Assembly: GCF_000143415.4 (NCBI RefSeq)
Contig: NW_003314282.1
Span: 1,321,374-1,385,373, forward strand
Reading direction: 5' to 3'
Source: Selaginella moellendorffii
Lineage: Eukaryota > Streptophyta > Lycopodiopsida > Selaginellales > Selaginellaceae
Length of the DNA: 64,000 nucleotides
The position numbers and the translations under genes are program-made. Below the pieces are notes generated by a model. That model ran no database searches, was not told the DNA's origin, and saw only the letters and a program-made list of their open reading frames with translations. Below, in pieces: positions 1 to 10,612 of this stretch. The first letter of the stretch is position 1. Every line of letters starts with the position of its first letter.

Positions 1-70
1 TGCAATCTGCCCCAGGTGGTCCAACATATTTGTGGGGCGTGAGGTTGTTATATCCTGGGAAGTCAAATTG

Positions 71-370
71 TTAATATATGTTGACTGTGGTAATGTAGCT
101 GGTGTAAGGGACGTTATATACCATATTAGCTTGGCACCATGCCTGGAGAACTTGCCACGTCCAATATTCAAGGTGCTCTGTGCGCAAGGAATCCAAGTCC
201 AGCCCAAAGGAGGAAGTCCAGCTTTGAAAGTCATGCCACCATCCTTTTTGACGTGAGTTCGCCATCTCCTGTGATTCCTGGATGGCAGCATCCGCTATTT
301 TCTGACGGTGCAGGAAGTACCCACTACAGACGTATGTGAGGCAGCGTCTCCATGCAAGGATCTCCAGTGG
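71..370 (-). other. Unassigned open frame, possible gene remnant
   Basis: On the minus strand about 100 codons stay open from a stop near 370 to TAA at 71. The predicted chain is rich in Trp, Gln and Cys and has no motif I recognise. There is no convincing start codon at its beginning; the first internal Met is near 265. It could be the last exon of a gene, a decayed gene, or chance. The rest of 1-573 shows nothing else I can support and may include 3' flank of the receptor kinase that follows. Confidence 0.2.
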
Positions 371-573
371 AAGAAACCCAGATCATCCGGTAGCAATTGC
401 CTGGGACAAAGAAAGTTCTTAAATATTAGAGAGCAGCCAAAAGGAAATACAAACCTGTAGTGACACTGCTGATGGATCTGAAAAGCTTCTCAAAGGAACG
501 GGCTTGTTTGTGAAACGGACACAAGAGACTTAGCCAATTCTCACAGAAACTGCAGAAATCAATGAAAACGATG

Positions 574-2936
574 TCAATTCTCCAAAGGGAGAAAGAAAGT
601 CACAGTACCAGAGCCAGGATTAACAACCATAGCTTCAAAAATCTCCTTAAGGCTTTTGACATCGACAGTGGAAGAAAGAGGAGAAGTATCACCACCACCA
701 GGAGGAGAAGAAGCAATCGCTTCCAATACTTCCTCTAGAGTTTTGGCGACTTGAGTCATGGATGGCCTCTGCTTGCCTTTGAGCCTTGTACACTCAAGCG
801 CCAGCTTTAGCACCCGGAACAGTGGCTCGGGTTGCAAAGGCACTGCCAACCTTGGATCCAACACCGAGCTCCACTCGTCACGTCCCACCAGATCGATCAC
901 CCAAGCTACCAGGTTCTGGATCTGTCTCGATAGATCAACCGGCTTACGGCCGGATAGCAACTCGAGAAGAACCACTCCAAAGCTATAGACGTCGCTCTTG
1001 AGCGTGAGCTGCGAAGAGGTCCCATACTCGGGATCCAAGTAGCCGGGAGTTCCAACTATTGTCATGTTGCTCAGGTGCGTTGCATTGTCTTGAGGCCCGC
1101 ACAGCGAGATCCCAAAGTCGGAGATGTGTGCGTTCCAGTCAAAGTCGATGAGAATATTGGCCGACTTTATGTCCCTGTGGATGATGCTGGGCGATGCATA
1201 CTTGTGGAGATACTCGAGGCCCCGGGCAGCCTGTGCCGCAATTCTTATCCGGCTCACCCATTCCAGAGGGCCGGATCTAGAAGTTGGCGATTGGAATATG
1301 TTGTCATGGACAGTTCCTCGAGACATGAACTCGAAGACGAGGACATTCTCTTCTTTGCAGTATCCAAACAAGTTTACCAGGCAAGAGTGGTGAGTTCTAG
1401 CGAGAAGTTCCAGCTCCTTGTCAAACATGGCATCACACCTGTATAAGTTTCCAGTTAGAGCAAGCTTTCGCTATATAAGCTCGAGGATTCAAGTACTTAC
1501 CTCTCGCAAGCCTTGCCTCGCTTGATCGCGACTTGGTAGCCATTCTCAAGCACTCCCTTGTACACCGTCCCGAAAGCACCTCTCCCCAGGATCATCTCCT
1601 CGCTGTAGTTCTTTGTCGCCAACTTGAGTTCTTCTGCGGAGATAGAAACAACTCCATTGCCAAAATGCTCGTTGTTCCTGGTGGACAAGACCCGGAGCTT
1701 GCCCTTCCTTCTCCTGATCCGGCAGAGGTAGCTCCACACAGCTCCCATGAAGATGAGAGCAAGCGAGAGCGTCGCCGAGACATACAAGACCACGACGAAG
1801 ACACTCTTGCCACCCTGCCTCTTGGCGTCGCGGCCACTGCCAATCTTGACGCTGCCACACTGTCGATCGGAGTTCACACCGCACGGAGAAGTCTCTACGT
1901 TGCCCCCGACGCAGATGGAACAATCCAAGCACACCTTGTCGGACAGAGACGGGCACTGCGACGAGGTCTTGTTCATCTGGAACTGGTTCTTGCCGCACTC
2001 GCCCATGCACAAGGCCTGGCTTGCATTCAAGTTGACGATCTCAAACTCGGCCACATTGTTTCCCCAACACAGCAGCTTTGCGGGATCGTCCCGCGTCACC
2101 CCGCAAGTGTGGAAGTTCCCAGCCGAGATGGAGGAAAAGGTGGCGGACTTTGGAGCCTGGAGCTGCCGCAAGTGATCATCCCCCCAGCACATCACCTGGT
2201 GATTGTCCGCTCGAATCCCACACGTATGCGAGAGGCCTCCAGCGAGAGACGAGAACTTCAAGCCAGGAGGAACGAGAGAAGATCGCCCATGATGGTCTTC
2301 GTCCCAGCAAAGAGCATCCATTGTGGAGCTCGTCAGCCCACAAACCGATCGTCCTCCCACGAACACTGACGCGAATCTCTCGTTCTTTGCCTCTTGAATG
2401 CTCTCTGGAACGCCGCCCCAGCAGTGCAGTGCGCCATCTTGAGTGAGACCACAAGAGAAATTCTTTCCCGATGACACCGACAAGAAGTTCTCCCCTGGAG
2501 GGCTGCCGTTGTTTCCCCAGCAGTCGGCTCTACTGTCGCTGCTCCGGATCGCGCAGCAGTGGCTGGAACCGCAGCTTATGCTCGTGTAGCTCACGTTTAG
2601 CAGACGAGCTGGGAGTTGGAGATCGCCCCAGCAAACTGGAAAGCGAGAGCCATACTCTAGGCCGCAAGCAAAGTTGTCTCCACCAGAGATGGCGAAGAGC
2701 TTCTTGTCTTTCAGCTCCACTTCTGCTATGTCCGTGCCCATACAAGTTGGTGTCAAGAGTTCCGATTCTAGAACGCACACAGAGAAAGAACCTGGCTGGA
2801 CGGATGGAGGGCGGGCCGAGATGGAAGCTATGGTGCTCATGGAGCCAAAGCCTGCGGTAGGAAGGACAAAAAGAGATCCCAATGATCCCAGCAAGAGAAT
2901 AGTGATCGCCCATGGAAATTTCTTGCGAGCTAGCAT
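574..2936 (-). CDS. CRINKLY4-like receptor kinase, copy 1
   Basis: Two exons, complement(574..1438, 1501..2936), with a 62-nt GT-AG intron that splits the kinase just after the VAIKRG lysine; 766 aa. A signal peptide (about residues 1-30) is followed by CRINKLY repeats (recurring CGL...CWG motifs, residues about 45-310), a cysteine-rich TNFR-like segment ending near CGVNSDRQCG (about 320-370), one transmembrane helix (VVVLYVSATLSLALIFMG) and a cytoplasmic Ser/Thr kinase. The kinase keeps GRGAFGTVYKG, the Lys of AIKRG, HRDIKSANIL and DFG, so it looks catalytically competent. The family acts at the plasma membrane in epidermal and cell-fate signalling (ACR4/CR4). After the kinase there is an extra tail of about 40 residues that echoes the end of the kinase domain. 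It lies tail-to-head with copy 2 and is clearly its tandem duplicate. The pathway role in this plant is inferred. Confidence 0.9.
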
Positions 2937-3326
2937 GATAATCTACAGAGAAAACGCTCGCGCTCGCATTGGTCGCTCATGGAAGATGGAGTTAAAAAGC
3001 AAAAGAAAAAAGAGAAAGGAAACAAAAGCGTTGCGCATTGCTGAGACCGCCCAAGGTGTGTTTCTTTGTCCTGCGTCGAGGAGGGACGTAGCGGACGATT
3101 GTCGAGTCCAAACGCTTCCACTCTGTGCTGGGAAAATCTAAGAACCATTCCAAGGAACTTTGTTTTGGAACTTGGTTTTGGAACTTGTATCTATTTTTCC
3201 ACATGTGGAAGATAGCTCTTAAGTCGATCGAGCGATACAAACACACCATCTTTCTCTTTTTCTTTCTCCCTACAACGCTTCAAGCTTTTTCTTTGCTCCA
3301 GAGAGAAAAGAAAAGAAGCAAACTAT

Positions 3327-5550
3327 CTAGGAGGAGATGGAAAGAAGAGGAGTTCCAGCCATAGCTTCCACGATTTCCTCGAGCCTCTCCGCGATCAGCG
3401 TCATAGATGGCCTCTGCTTGCTCGCAAACTTGGAGCACTCTAAAGCCAGCTTCACCGCGCGATAGAGCGGCTCTGGTTGCAAAGGCGCTGGCAAGCTCGG
3501 ATCCAGCACCGAGCTCCACTCCCTGCGTTCCACCAGATGCAGCACCCAAGCCACCAGGCTCTGAAACTTTCTCGACGGATCCACCGGCTTCTGGCCGGAG
3601 AGCAGCTCCAGGAGAACCACTCCAAAGCTGTAGACGTCGCCCTTGGCTGTGATCTTGGAGGAGAGGCCATACTCTGGATCCAAGTAGCCTGGCGTGCCGA
3701 CGATTGTCATGTTGCTCAGGTGTGTCGCGCTGCCTTGAGGTCCACACAGTGCCAAGCCAAAGTCGGAGACGTGAGCGTTCCAGTCACGGTCGAGGAGTAT
3801 GTTTGCAGTCTTGACATCCCTGTGAATCATGCTTGGCGACGCATACCTGTGGAGATACTCGAGCCCCCGCGCAGCCTGTGCCGCGATTCTCATACGGCTT
3901 ATCCATTCGCAGCTAGAGATGTTCTCGAGAAGTGTGCCTCTGGCCATGAACTCGAAGACAAGAAGCTTGTCTTCCTGGCAGTAGCCCATGAGGTTTACCA
4001 GGCAAGAGTGGTGAGCTCTCCCAAGGAGCTCCAGTTTCTTGTCAAACATCTCATGCGAGCTGGTAAAAAGAAAACCAAGCTTTTGATAAGTTGTCCATCA
4101 CAAGAAGGAACTTCAAAACTCTAGTAGCTTACCTGGAAGAATTTGCTCGCTTTACAGCAACTTGGTGGCCATTTTGGAGCACTCCCTTGTATACCGTCCC
4201 AAAAGCACCTCTCCCCAAGATCATCTCCTCGCTGTAATTGTTTGTTGCTGCCCGGAGTTCCACTGAAGATAGAGAGATCACTTCCTTCCTAAGCCGCTGC
4301 TTGTTTGAAACAAGTTTCTCTCTGTACTCCTGACAAGCCCAGACTCCTATGAACGTGATTCCAAGCGACAAAGTGACGACCAAAGGCAGCATGATGAAGA
4401 ACAAACCCGTTGGATTTCTCCTCCCTGGGCCATTGAAGCTTGCTGGTAAGTTGTTTTTGCCGATTATCATGCCACACTTTCGATCAGAGTCCGCTCCGCA
4501 TGGAGAAATCTCAAAGTCGCCACCGACGCATGCCGAGCACTCCAAGCACACCTTGTCAGACAAAGACGGGCACTGCTGCGGAGAGGAGGTCCTGTTTACC
4601 CGATACTGGTTTTTCCCACACTCGTTCGTGCACACCGCCTGGCTAGCATGCAAGTCGATCTCCCGGTACTGGACGGCGTTGTTTCCCCAGCAAAGAAGCC
4701 TTGCATTCGCATCCCGGGTGACCCCGCAAGTGTAGATGTCTCCAGCCGAAATGGCCGAAAAGGTGGCGTCCCTGGGAACTTGGAGCTGCTGAGCCTTGTT
4801 CAAACCCCAGCAAACCACCTGGTGATTGTCCGATCGTATCCCACACATGTGGTGATATCCTCCTGCTAATCTAGAGAACTTGTAGCCAGCGGGAACCACG
4901 AAAGCCGACGAGTCCTGCCCCCAGCAAAGTGTTTCCCCTGTGGAGCTCGTCACCCCGCAGATCGTATAGCCTCCCACGAACACCGACGTAAAAATCTCGT
5001 TTTTGGGCTGTGGAACTTGATCCGGCACGTATCCCCAGCACAGAACTTCTCCATCTTGCGTCACCCCGCAAGAAAAATCCACCCCGGAAGACACAGATAC
5101 CAGGCTTTCGTCCTCCAAAAGGGCAATCGCTAGCTCCTCTCCCCAGCAGTCCACTCTACTGTCATTGCTCCGGATGGCGCAGCAGTGATTTGCACCGGAG
5201 CTCAAACTCGTGTAGCTAACGTTTTGGAGAAGAGCTGGGACCTGGAGCTTACCCCAGCACAGTGGAAAGCGAGAGCCATAGTCAAGTCCACAGGTAAACC
5301 GAGCTCCACCAGAGATGGCGAAGAACTTCTTCTCTGGAGGAGGCATCTGCGTGACATGCGTCTCGTCGATACAGATGGGTGTCAGGACTTGGGCTTGCAA
5401 GACACATATCGGGAAGGAGCCACTTGGATCGTGGAATGGAAGGCCCCTTGTTTCCATAGAACTGATCGTGTTCATGTAGCCAAAGCCTGTCGTGGAAGCC
5501 ACAAGTAAAAACCCGATCATGGCAAACGATAAGTTTTTGGGAGCTAGCAT
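3327..5550 (-). CDS. CRINKLY4-like receptor kinase, copy 2
   Basis: Exons complement(3327..4059, 4133..5550), intron 73 nt at the same place in the kinase as in copy 1; 716 aa. Layout: short signal peptide (SFAMIGFLLVASTTGFG), CRINKLY repeats with repeated CGV...CWG cores, TNFR-like Cys cluster (CGKNQY...CSACVGGDFE...CG), transmembrane helix (LFFIMLPLVVTLSLGITFIGVW), then a kinase with GRGAFGTVYKG, VAVKR, HRDVKTANILLD, DFG and GTPGYLDPEY. It ends soon after the kinase (MAGTPLLSISS) and lacks the longer tail of copy 1. Its start lies 331 bp from the divergent PEX19 start, so the two may share a promoter region. Probably a plasma-membrane receptor of the ACR4/CR4 group. The ligand cannot be told from sequence. 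Confidence 0.9.
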
Positions 5551-5881
5551 GGTTTAAGGATGGAAATCAGAGGAGAATGGAGGATGGCCAGATGGAGCAA
5601 GAGAGTTGCCTGGGAAAGGAAGTGAATGGCGAGAATCACTTACCAGGCGCTGTTGCGATCTGTCCTCCATCGCAAAAAAGGCTGCGGCGATTTGTCCCGA
5701 GCCATCCCAAGCATCGGGCGTGGAGAATCGCCGAATGGCGAGCGCTGGAGCGGCCACGGCAGCGGCGGATAAATCCTAAGAACCCTAAACCCTAGAACAT
5801 AGTGTGGCGCCAAAATTCAAAATCGAGGCAATTCAAACTAGGTCGCGTGTTCGAGCCTGGCCAACAGCGGTAGGGTTTTTC
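5551..5881. promoter_or_regulatory. Divergent promoter region with telo-box
   Basis: This 331-bp stretch separates two divergently transcribed genes, receptor kinase copy 2 (left) and PEX19 (right). It contains AACCCTAAACCCTAG at 5781-5794, a double telo-box of the kind found in promoters of plant housekeeping and growth-related genes. No clear TATA box is seen on the PEX19 side. An in-frame upstream ATG at 5804 would add 26 residues to PEX19 that do not resemble the family N terminus. Confidence 0.55.
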
Positions 5882-6800
5882 ATGGCGGGCACGGATGAAT
5901 CGCTCGACAGCCTCCTCGACAGTGAGTGCCGCAGATGGAATTCCTGGTTCTCTGATCGCGATCGTGATTCCAGGTGCTCTGGACGATCTAACGAGGGATT
6001 TGGCAGCGAGCTCAATGACAAGGTAAGGAGAGGGCCAGTTCCGATTGAATCTGGATATTCCAGGCAGAGTGAAGAGGCGCCGGTCACTCCGAGCGAGAAT
6101 CCAGCGGGTCTGGGGAAGGGATTGCCGTCATTGCAACAATCCAAGAAGAAATCCATGGCGAAGGCGGCACCACCGGCCGATCCATTGGCCGCGACGCTAG
6201 AGAAACTCGCTGAGACGACGAAGAACACGGTCAATAGCATCGATTCACAGCCGGACGAAGGCCTTTTGGAAAGTCTGCTAGGAAGACAGGTATCTCTCAT
6301 TTCCTTCTTTGTTCTTGAGCTAAAGGAATGTTTTTTTTTCTCTTCCAGGACTTGGAATCCTTGGTGGGGAATTTTATGCAGCAAATCCTTTCCAAGGAAA
6401 TCCTCCACGAGCCAATGAAGGAGATTGGCGAGAGATATCCTTCTTGGCTAGAAGCCAACAAATCCAAGCTCAGCAAGGAAGATCACGACCGATTTTCCAA
6501 GCAGCACCAACTTATCCTGGAACTTTGCCGAGTCTACGACACCACTCCAGGCGATTTCGACAAGATCACGGAGCTCATGCAGAGCATGCAGGGCTGCGGA
6601 CAGCCGCCAGCTGAGATTGTCGCGGAGCTTGCTCCTGGATTGCAACTCGGCGAAGATGGATTGCCACAGTAAGTATATAGCGAGAGCTAAAGTTTTCTTT
6701 TCTCTTCTTCGTTTGCCCTTTTGATGAACTTTCTTCGTCCAGGCTGCCTATTCTCCCTGGAGAACAAGGAGGCGAGAATGCAAACTGTAGCGTAATGTAG
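5882..6800 (+). CDS. PEX19: Peroxisome biogenesis factor PEX19
   Basis: Exons 5882..6289, 6349..6668, 6743..6800 (introns 59 and 74 nt); 261 aa. PEX19 is the cytosolic chaperone and receptor for peroxisomal membrane proteins and docks on PEX3. The start was chosen at 5882 because MAGTDESLDSLLDS matches the acidic LDxLLDS PEX3-binding N terminus. The middle exon carries the conserved core (LVGNFMQQILSKEILHEPMK, then YPSWLE, KITELMQSMQ and CGQPPAEIV). The third exon is only 58 nt and ends NCSVM, a CaaX farnesylation box as expected for PEX19. If the second intron is not spliced, translation stops at once after DGLPQ and the CaaX box is lost. The N-terminal third is weakly conserved. Confidence 0.95.
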
Positions 6801-6995
6801 ATGGGATGCGACGTACCACCACGCTGAGGCCGTTGCAAGGTACACTTTTTAAAACGTTTTTCTGGTAATAAGAGCAGCCATTTCCTTCTTTGTCTGCTTT
6901 CCTTCCGCTACTAAGCTCAACCGGAAAACAAGAAGAGAACAGCATGCAAAGATGATGGTACGTATGAGCGCGAGCGTTAAGGCCTTTGTTTTTTT

Positions 6996-7002
6996 ATATA
7001 AG
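6996..7002 (+). promoter_or_regulatory. TATA box of Ole e 1-like gene 1
   Basis: TATATAA lies 40 bp before the ATG at 7042. Its position makes the earlier in-frame ATGs (6952 onward) unlikely starts, since they would lie upstream of the probable transcription start. Confidence 0.5.
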
Positions 7003-7041
7003 CACATACCTCTCTCGGTGGAGTTTTACCGTGACTCAGCG

Positions 7042-7854
7042 ATGAGTGTTGCTAATCTGCTGGTCGCTCTAGTTTTTTTGCCAGCAGTTTCATCTCAGTG
7101 GCATTTTCCTTGGCACCATCGCCTCCCGGGACGCAATCCATGGCCGGTTCCTGTTCGCCGAGATCCAGACTTGCAGTTCTTGAGGCTGTCGGGACGAGTG
7201 AGTTGCAAGCGTTGCTTCTCGTTGGCTGCGCAGGGAGTTCCAGGTATCTGTTTCTTCCACTTCTTTCGTGCTGTTTCCATTCTAACTGTGAGAGACATGT
7301 TTGATGAAGGCATCCGCGTGACAGTGTCGTGCGGCTCCGCCTCGGCCGAGAGCGAGACCAGCTTCTTTGGAAATTTCTGGATCGACGTTACTTTCAACCG
7401 GAGGAGATCCAAGAAATGCAAGCTTGGAGTAGACAGCGACTCCCTGCCAGAGTCCTGCCGCCCGGAGTCCGCCGTGGAGGAGATCGACGTCTCGGGGCTC
7501 CGTCAAGGCTTCGATTTCTATCGCTGCAGCAGCTTTAACTTCGAGTCCCACTGCAACCATGGTCATCCACACTTGCCAAAACCACAGCCTCCTCGCTTTG
7601 TTCCACCACCCTTTTCATCGTTATCACCGCCGCCACCCGTCCCATCACCACCACCACCACCATCTCCCCCACCACCATCTCCGCCACCACCGCCACCACC
7701 ATCTCCGCCACCACCATCACCATCGCCACCTCCACCACCGCCACCACCACCACCACTACCGCTACCGCTACCACCACTTCACCCACTTCCACCGAGAACC
7801 ATCGTACCACCACCATCACCGCCGCCGCCGCCACCGCCACCACCACCCTGCTGA
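7042..7854 (+). CDS. Secreted Ole e 1-domain, proline-rich protein 1
   Basis: Exons 7042..7243 and 7310..7854; 248 aa. Signal peptide (MSVANLLVALVFLPAVSS), then a pollen Ole e 1-type domain: LSGRVSCKRC, the splice junction, GIRVTVSC, FFGNFWIDV, CKLGVDSDSLPESC. The remainder is an extensin-like tail of almost pure proline runs broken by single Ser, Leu or Val, ending in Cys. The family is secreted to the cell wall. The 66-nt intron is a multiple of three without a stop, so an unspliced form would also be translated; splicing is preferred because it restores the domain and the phase-1 intron position shared by the next three related genes. The acceptor (TGAAG) is weak, so this boundary is the least certain part. 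Exact biochemical role unknown. Confidence 0.75.
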   Translation: MSVANLLVALVFLPAVSSQWHFPWHHRLPGRNPWPVPVRRDPDLQFLRLSGRVSCKRCFSLAAQGVPGICFFHFFRAVSILTVRDMFDEGIRVTVSCGSASAESETSFFGNFWIDVTFNRRRSKKCKLGVDSDSLPESCRPESAVEEIDVSGLRQGFDFYRCSSFNFESHCNHGHPHLPKPQPPRFVPPPFSSLSPPPPVPSPPPPPSPPPPSPPPPPPPSPPPPSPSPPPPPPPPPPLPLPLPPLHPLPPRTIVPPPSPPPPPPPPPPC

Positions 7855-8085
7855 TCTAACTAGTTTCCTTCTCGGTCTAGATAACCTTCCACTGTAACTC
7901 TTTTGACGTTCCAAATCTAGTCTACAATCCTGGAACACAGGAAACTATTAGAAGAGAGGGAGAGATTTCTCTTGTTACCAACCTTTGCATGCCAAGAGAA
8001 TGGATTCATCGCGAGGACAGCACGCGCTATTGCGCTCTACGCACAAACGAATAAACAAAAACGTTAGAAACCTTGAGTCACGAAG

Positions 8086-8093
8086 TATAAAGG
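8086..8093 (+). promoter_or_regulatory. TATA box of Ole e 1-like gene 2
   Basis: TATAAAGG lies 55 bp before the chosen ATG at 8141. Another in-frame start codon at 8111 is only 18 bp beyond it, which favours 8141. Confidence 0.5.
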
Positions 8094-8140
8094 ATGAGAG
8101 CATACCTTAGATGTGTGTCCAAGTGACTCCGACTTTAACC

Positions 8141-9189
8141 ATGAGGCTATCTCTCGCCTCTTGGCTGCTGCTCACTCTCTTCTTCGCTCTAGCGAGCACG
8201 CAAGCCTCGGAGCTATGGAGAGATTCTCGAGCTCTTCACCACCACCACCACCACGAGCAGCATCACTCCACCACGAGCTTCGCCGCAAGCGTCCTCTGCT
8301 TCGACTGCTTCCGATCGATCAAAGGCATCGCAGGTACGTACGCTTTCGCTTTCCAGCTTTGTAAGAACACTCCTGACTTCTCCCGGCAGGTGTTCGCCTC
8401 GTTTTATCCTGCGGTGACGACTTTGAGATCAATGAAAAAACCGATACAAATGGATCTTACCACTTCAGCCTCCGTCAGCCGAGCGTCACAAAGTGCAAGG
8501 TCCGAGTCGACAAGTCCTCCTTGCCAAAATCGTGCTCGAAAGCTCTTCCCCGCTATCCCTCCTTGAAGACCCTCAACATCAGACACCCGTCAACACTCCG
8601 GTTCGCCTTCTATCCCAGTTCCTGTGACATCGACCGTCCCACTGTTCACCATCATCGACACCATCACCATCACCGTCGTCATAAACAACCCCGTCACCTT
8701 CCTTACAATCCACCACCCCACCGCAAAAATTTACCACCACCACCACCACCAGTGCACTCACCGCCGCCACCAGCCAAGCGGCTCATAATTCGACCGCCGC
8801 CGCCAGCGACACCACAAGCTCTTCCGGATCCTCCACCACCCGTCCAAGCTCCCCATTCTCCAGCACCCATGGAACTTCCTCATTCCCCGTCACCTCATGA
8901 CTTCCATTTTCCCGAATACTTCCATTCTCCACGGACTCTAGAAGCTGTTACTCATCCTGTAGAAGCTCCACGCTCTCCAGCATCGGTTGAATTTCCTGGT
9001 TCTGAAGATGGACATCTGGTTGCGCGTGTGCCTTCCCTGGCCCCTTCGCCATCGACACCAAGTCCAGTTCTCCAAGCTCCTCCACCGCCTGTAGCCGGAA
9101 CACCGCCGCCACCTGTAAGGCGGGCACTACCTCCTCCTCCAGGACGCGGCAACATTTGCAGCACGGACGATACACGAGCCCATGCCTGA
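8141..9189 (+). CDS. Secreted Ole e 1-domain, His/Pro-rich protein 2
   Basis: Exons 8141..8333 and 8390..9189 (56-nt intron); 330 aa. Signal peptide (LASWLLLTLFFALAS), a run of six His (about residues 33-38, then EQHH), and an Ole e 1-type domain: VLCFDCFRSIKGIAG, junction, VRLVLSC, TDTNGSYHFSL, CKVRVDKSSLPKSC. A second His cluster follows (VHHHRHHHHH and neighbours), then a long proline-rich tail with PPP blocks, SP pairs and repeats such as EAPRSPAS and VEAPRS. It is most likely an extracellular, wall-associated protein. The His runs could bind metal ions; that is inference. The gene is convergent with the LUL-type ligase, with under 100 bp between stop codons. Confidence 0.85.
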
Positions 9190-9285
9190 GTAGAGCACAG
9201 AAAAGCTCTCGTAGAAAATCCTGAAAGATAAAGAAGAATCCTTATACTCCTGTCTGTTCCAAAGAAATTTGAAGAGCTCACCGAG

Positions 9286-10324
9286 CTAGTCGAGTCTATT
9301 CTCCAAGTCATCGTCCTCGGCTCTTGGAACTTTTATTTCCAAGAGCTTGTCAACTACACAACGGCAAATCGGGCACCGCTGCGTTTGGAATCGCAAAATC
9401 CTGGCGCATTCGGAACACATACACTGCACCATCCAACAGAGTTAGACAAGAAAAAAAGGCTCAAAGAAAAGATTTACCATGTGCCTGCAAGGTAGCAACG
9501 CGGTGTCTCGACGGTTTGTGAGACAAATGACGCATTCCCTGCCTGCGTGTTTGTCAGGATGTCCGTCACCGGTGTTTCCAACACCATATATCTCCTGAAG
9601 CTCGTAGCGTGTTCCTTCAACCCAGATGATCTGCTTCAACACTCGAACTCCATATTGACCGCTAGCCTTCCGTTCCAAAAGAACGTACGTTGTCTGTGCG
9701 TGTATACTCCGCGGCAGAGGGCCACCGACTGGTAACGAGGCATCGCTCGACTGCTCCTTTGGCATCGACTCCAGTCTGACAACCAAAGAGAAAACTTCAT
9801 CTTTCCCGTCCTTGGATAAGTCGTCAGCCTCAAAGAGAGAGAGATTGACACCTGATCCTGGAAGCTGACAAAACCTCTGTCCCAGTCCCTTGTCAAAGGT
9901 GACACGCTGAGGCCGAAACAAATGCGGCTTCAGAGGAACAAGGCTAAAGTTCGGGCCGGGGCCAGCGAGAAACAGGATCGAAGCGCTGCACATAACAAAT
10001 GTTGCTGGAGGTGAGAAAGAAACGAAGTGCTTACCTCCCAGGAACGGCTGCATCGAATAAAAACGACACCAAGTGCTTCCCCGCGTTCTCTTTATCCTCC
10101 TCCAGCCGCAGAGTTCCCCTCTTCAAGTTCACATCGTTTCGGATAGTGATGGCCTTTTGATGAACTTGCGGAGGCACCATAACAACACCCAGTCCATGCT
10201 CGGACAGCCTCATCAAGTACTGTCCACTTCTGTATCCCTGCTGGTAGAAGAATGGGAAACGAAACTCCGGGCTCCGACGCCTTTGCACCTGACTAGTTCC
10301 GGACGTGCTCGGACCATTTCCCAT
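9286..10324 (-). CDS. LUL-type RING E3 ubiquitin ligase
   Basis: Exons complement(9286..9423, 9478..9985, 10035..10324), introns 54 and 49 nt; 311 aa. It matches the plant LOG2-LIKE UBIQUITIN LIGASE group (animal mahogunin relatives). MGNGPS at the N terminus is an N-myristoylation signal, so membrane attachment is expected. The DAR2-type region includes [24 protein letters not shown] and [13 protein letters not shown]. The block ILWV-type motif is present as [16 protein letters not shown], and the C3HC4 RING is [29 protein letters not shown], then CPICR, with the splice junction inside the RING. Members ubiquitinate membrane or transport-related targets. The N-terminal proline-rich stretch of Arabidopsis members is largely missing here. 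Confidence 0.93.
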
Positions 10325-10612
10325 GGCCTCCGTGACAACCACGAACGAGCAAAGAGCCGCAATGCATACCCTAGAGCGGCTGACGTGTATCGCACTTTTC
10401 GACATGAACCGTCGATATCCAACGGAACTCTTCCGGTTCCCGGGACCGTGAAAACAGTTTGTTGTAGTTGGGGGGAACCTAACGCGTCCTTTCACCTGCA
10501 TGCGAAAGTTATGGCGTCAGGACAATGCCAAGCACGCAAATACTATTAGATTGAAATGGCTGCCGCTATAAGAAACATACCTCGAGAGAAAAAAAAACCG
10601 GGAGCGTTGACA

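Noticed and set aside
1533-2369. 278-codon plus-strand frame across receptor kinase copy 1
   Set aside because: Lies opposite the CRINKLY-repeat and TNFR-like coding exon and has no domain; shadow of the real gene.
3477-4124. 215-codon plus-strand frame across receptor kinase copy 2
   Set aside because: Antisense to the conserved kinase domain; no family match.
5804-5881. Upstream in-frame ATG for PEX19
   Set aside because: The 26 added residues do not resemble PEX19; the family N terminus starts at 5882.
6023-6063. Possible 41-nt intron in PEX19 (GTAAGG to CAG)
   Set aside because: Removing it shifts the frame to an immediate stop; too short as well.
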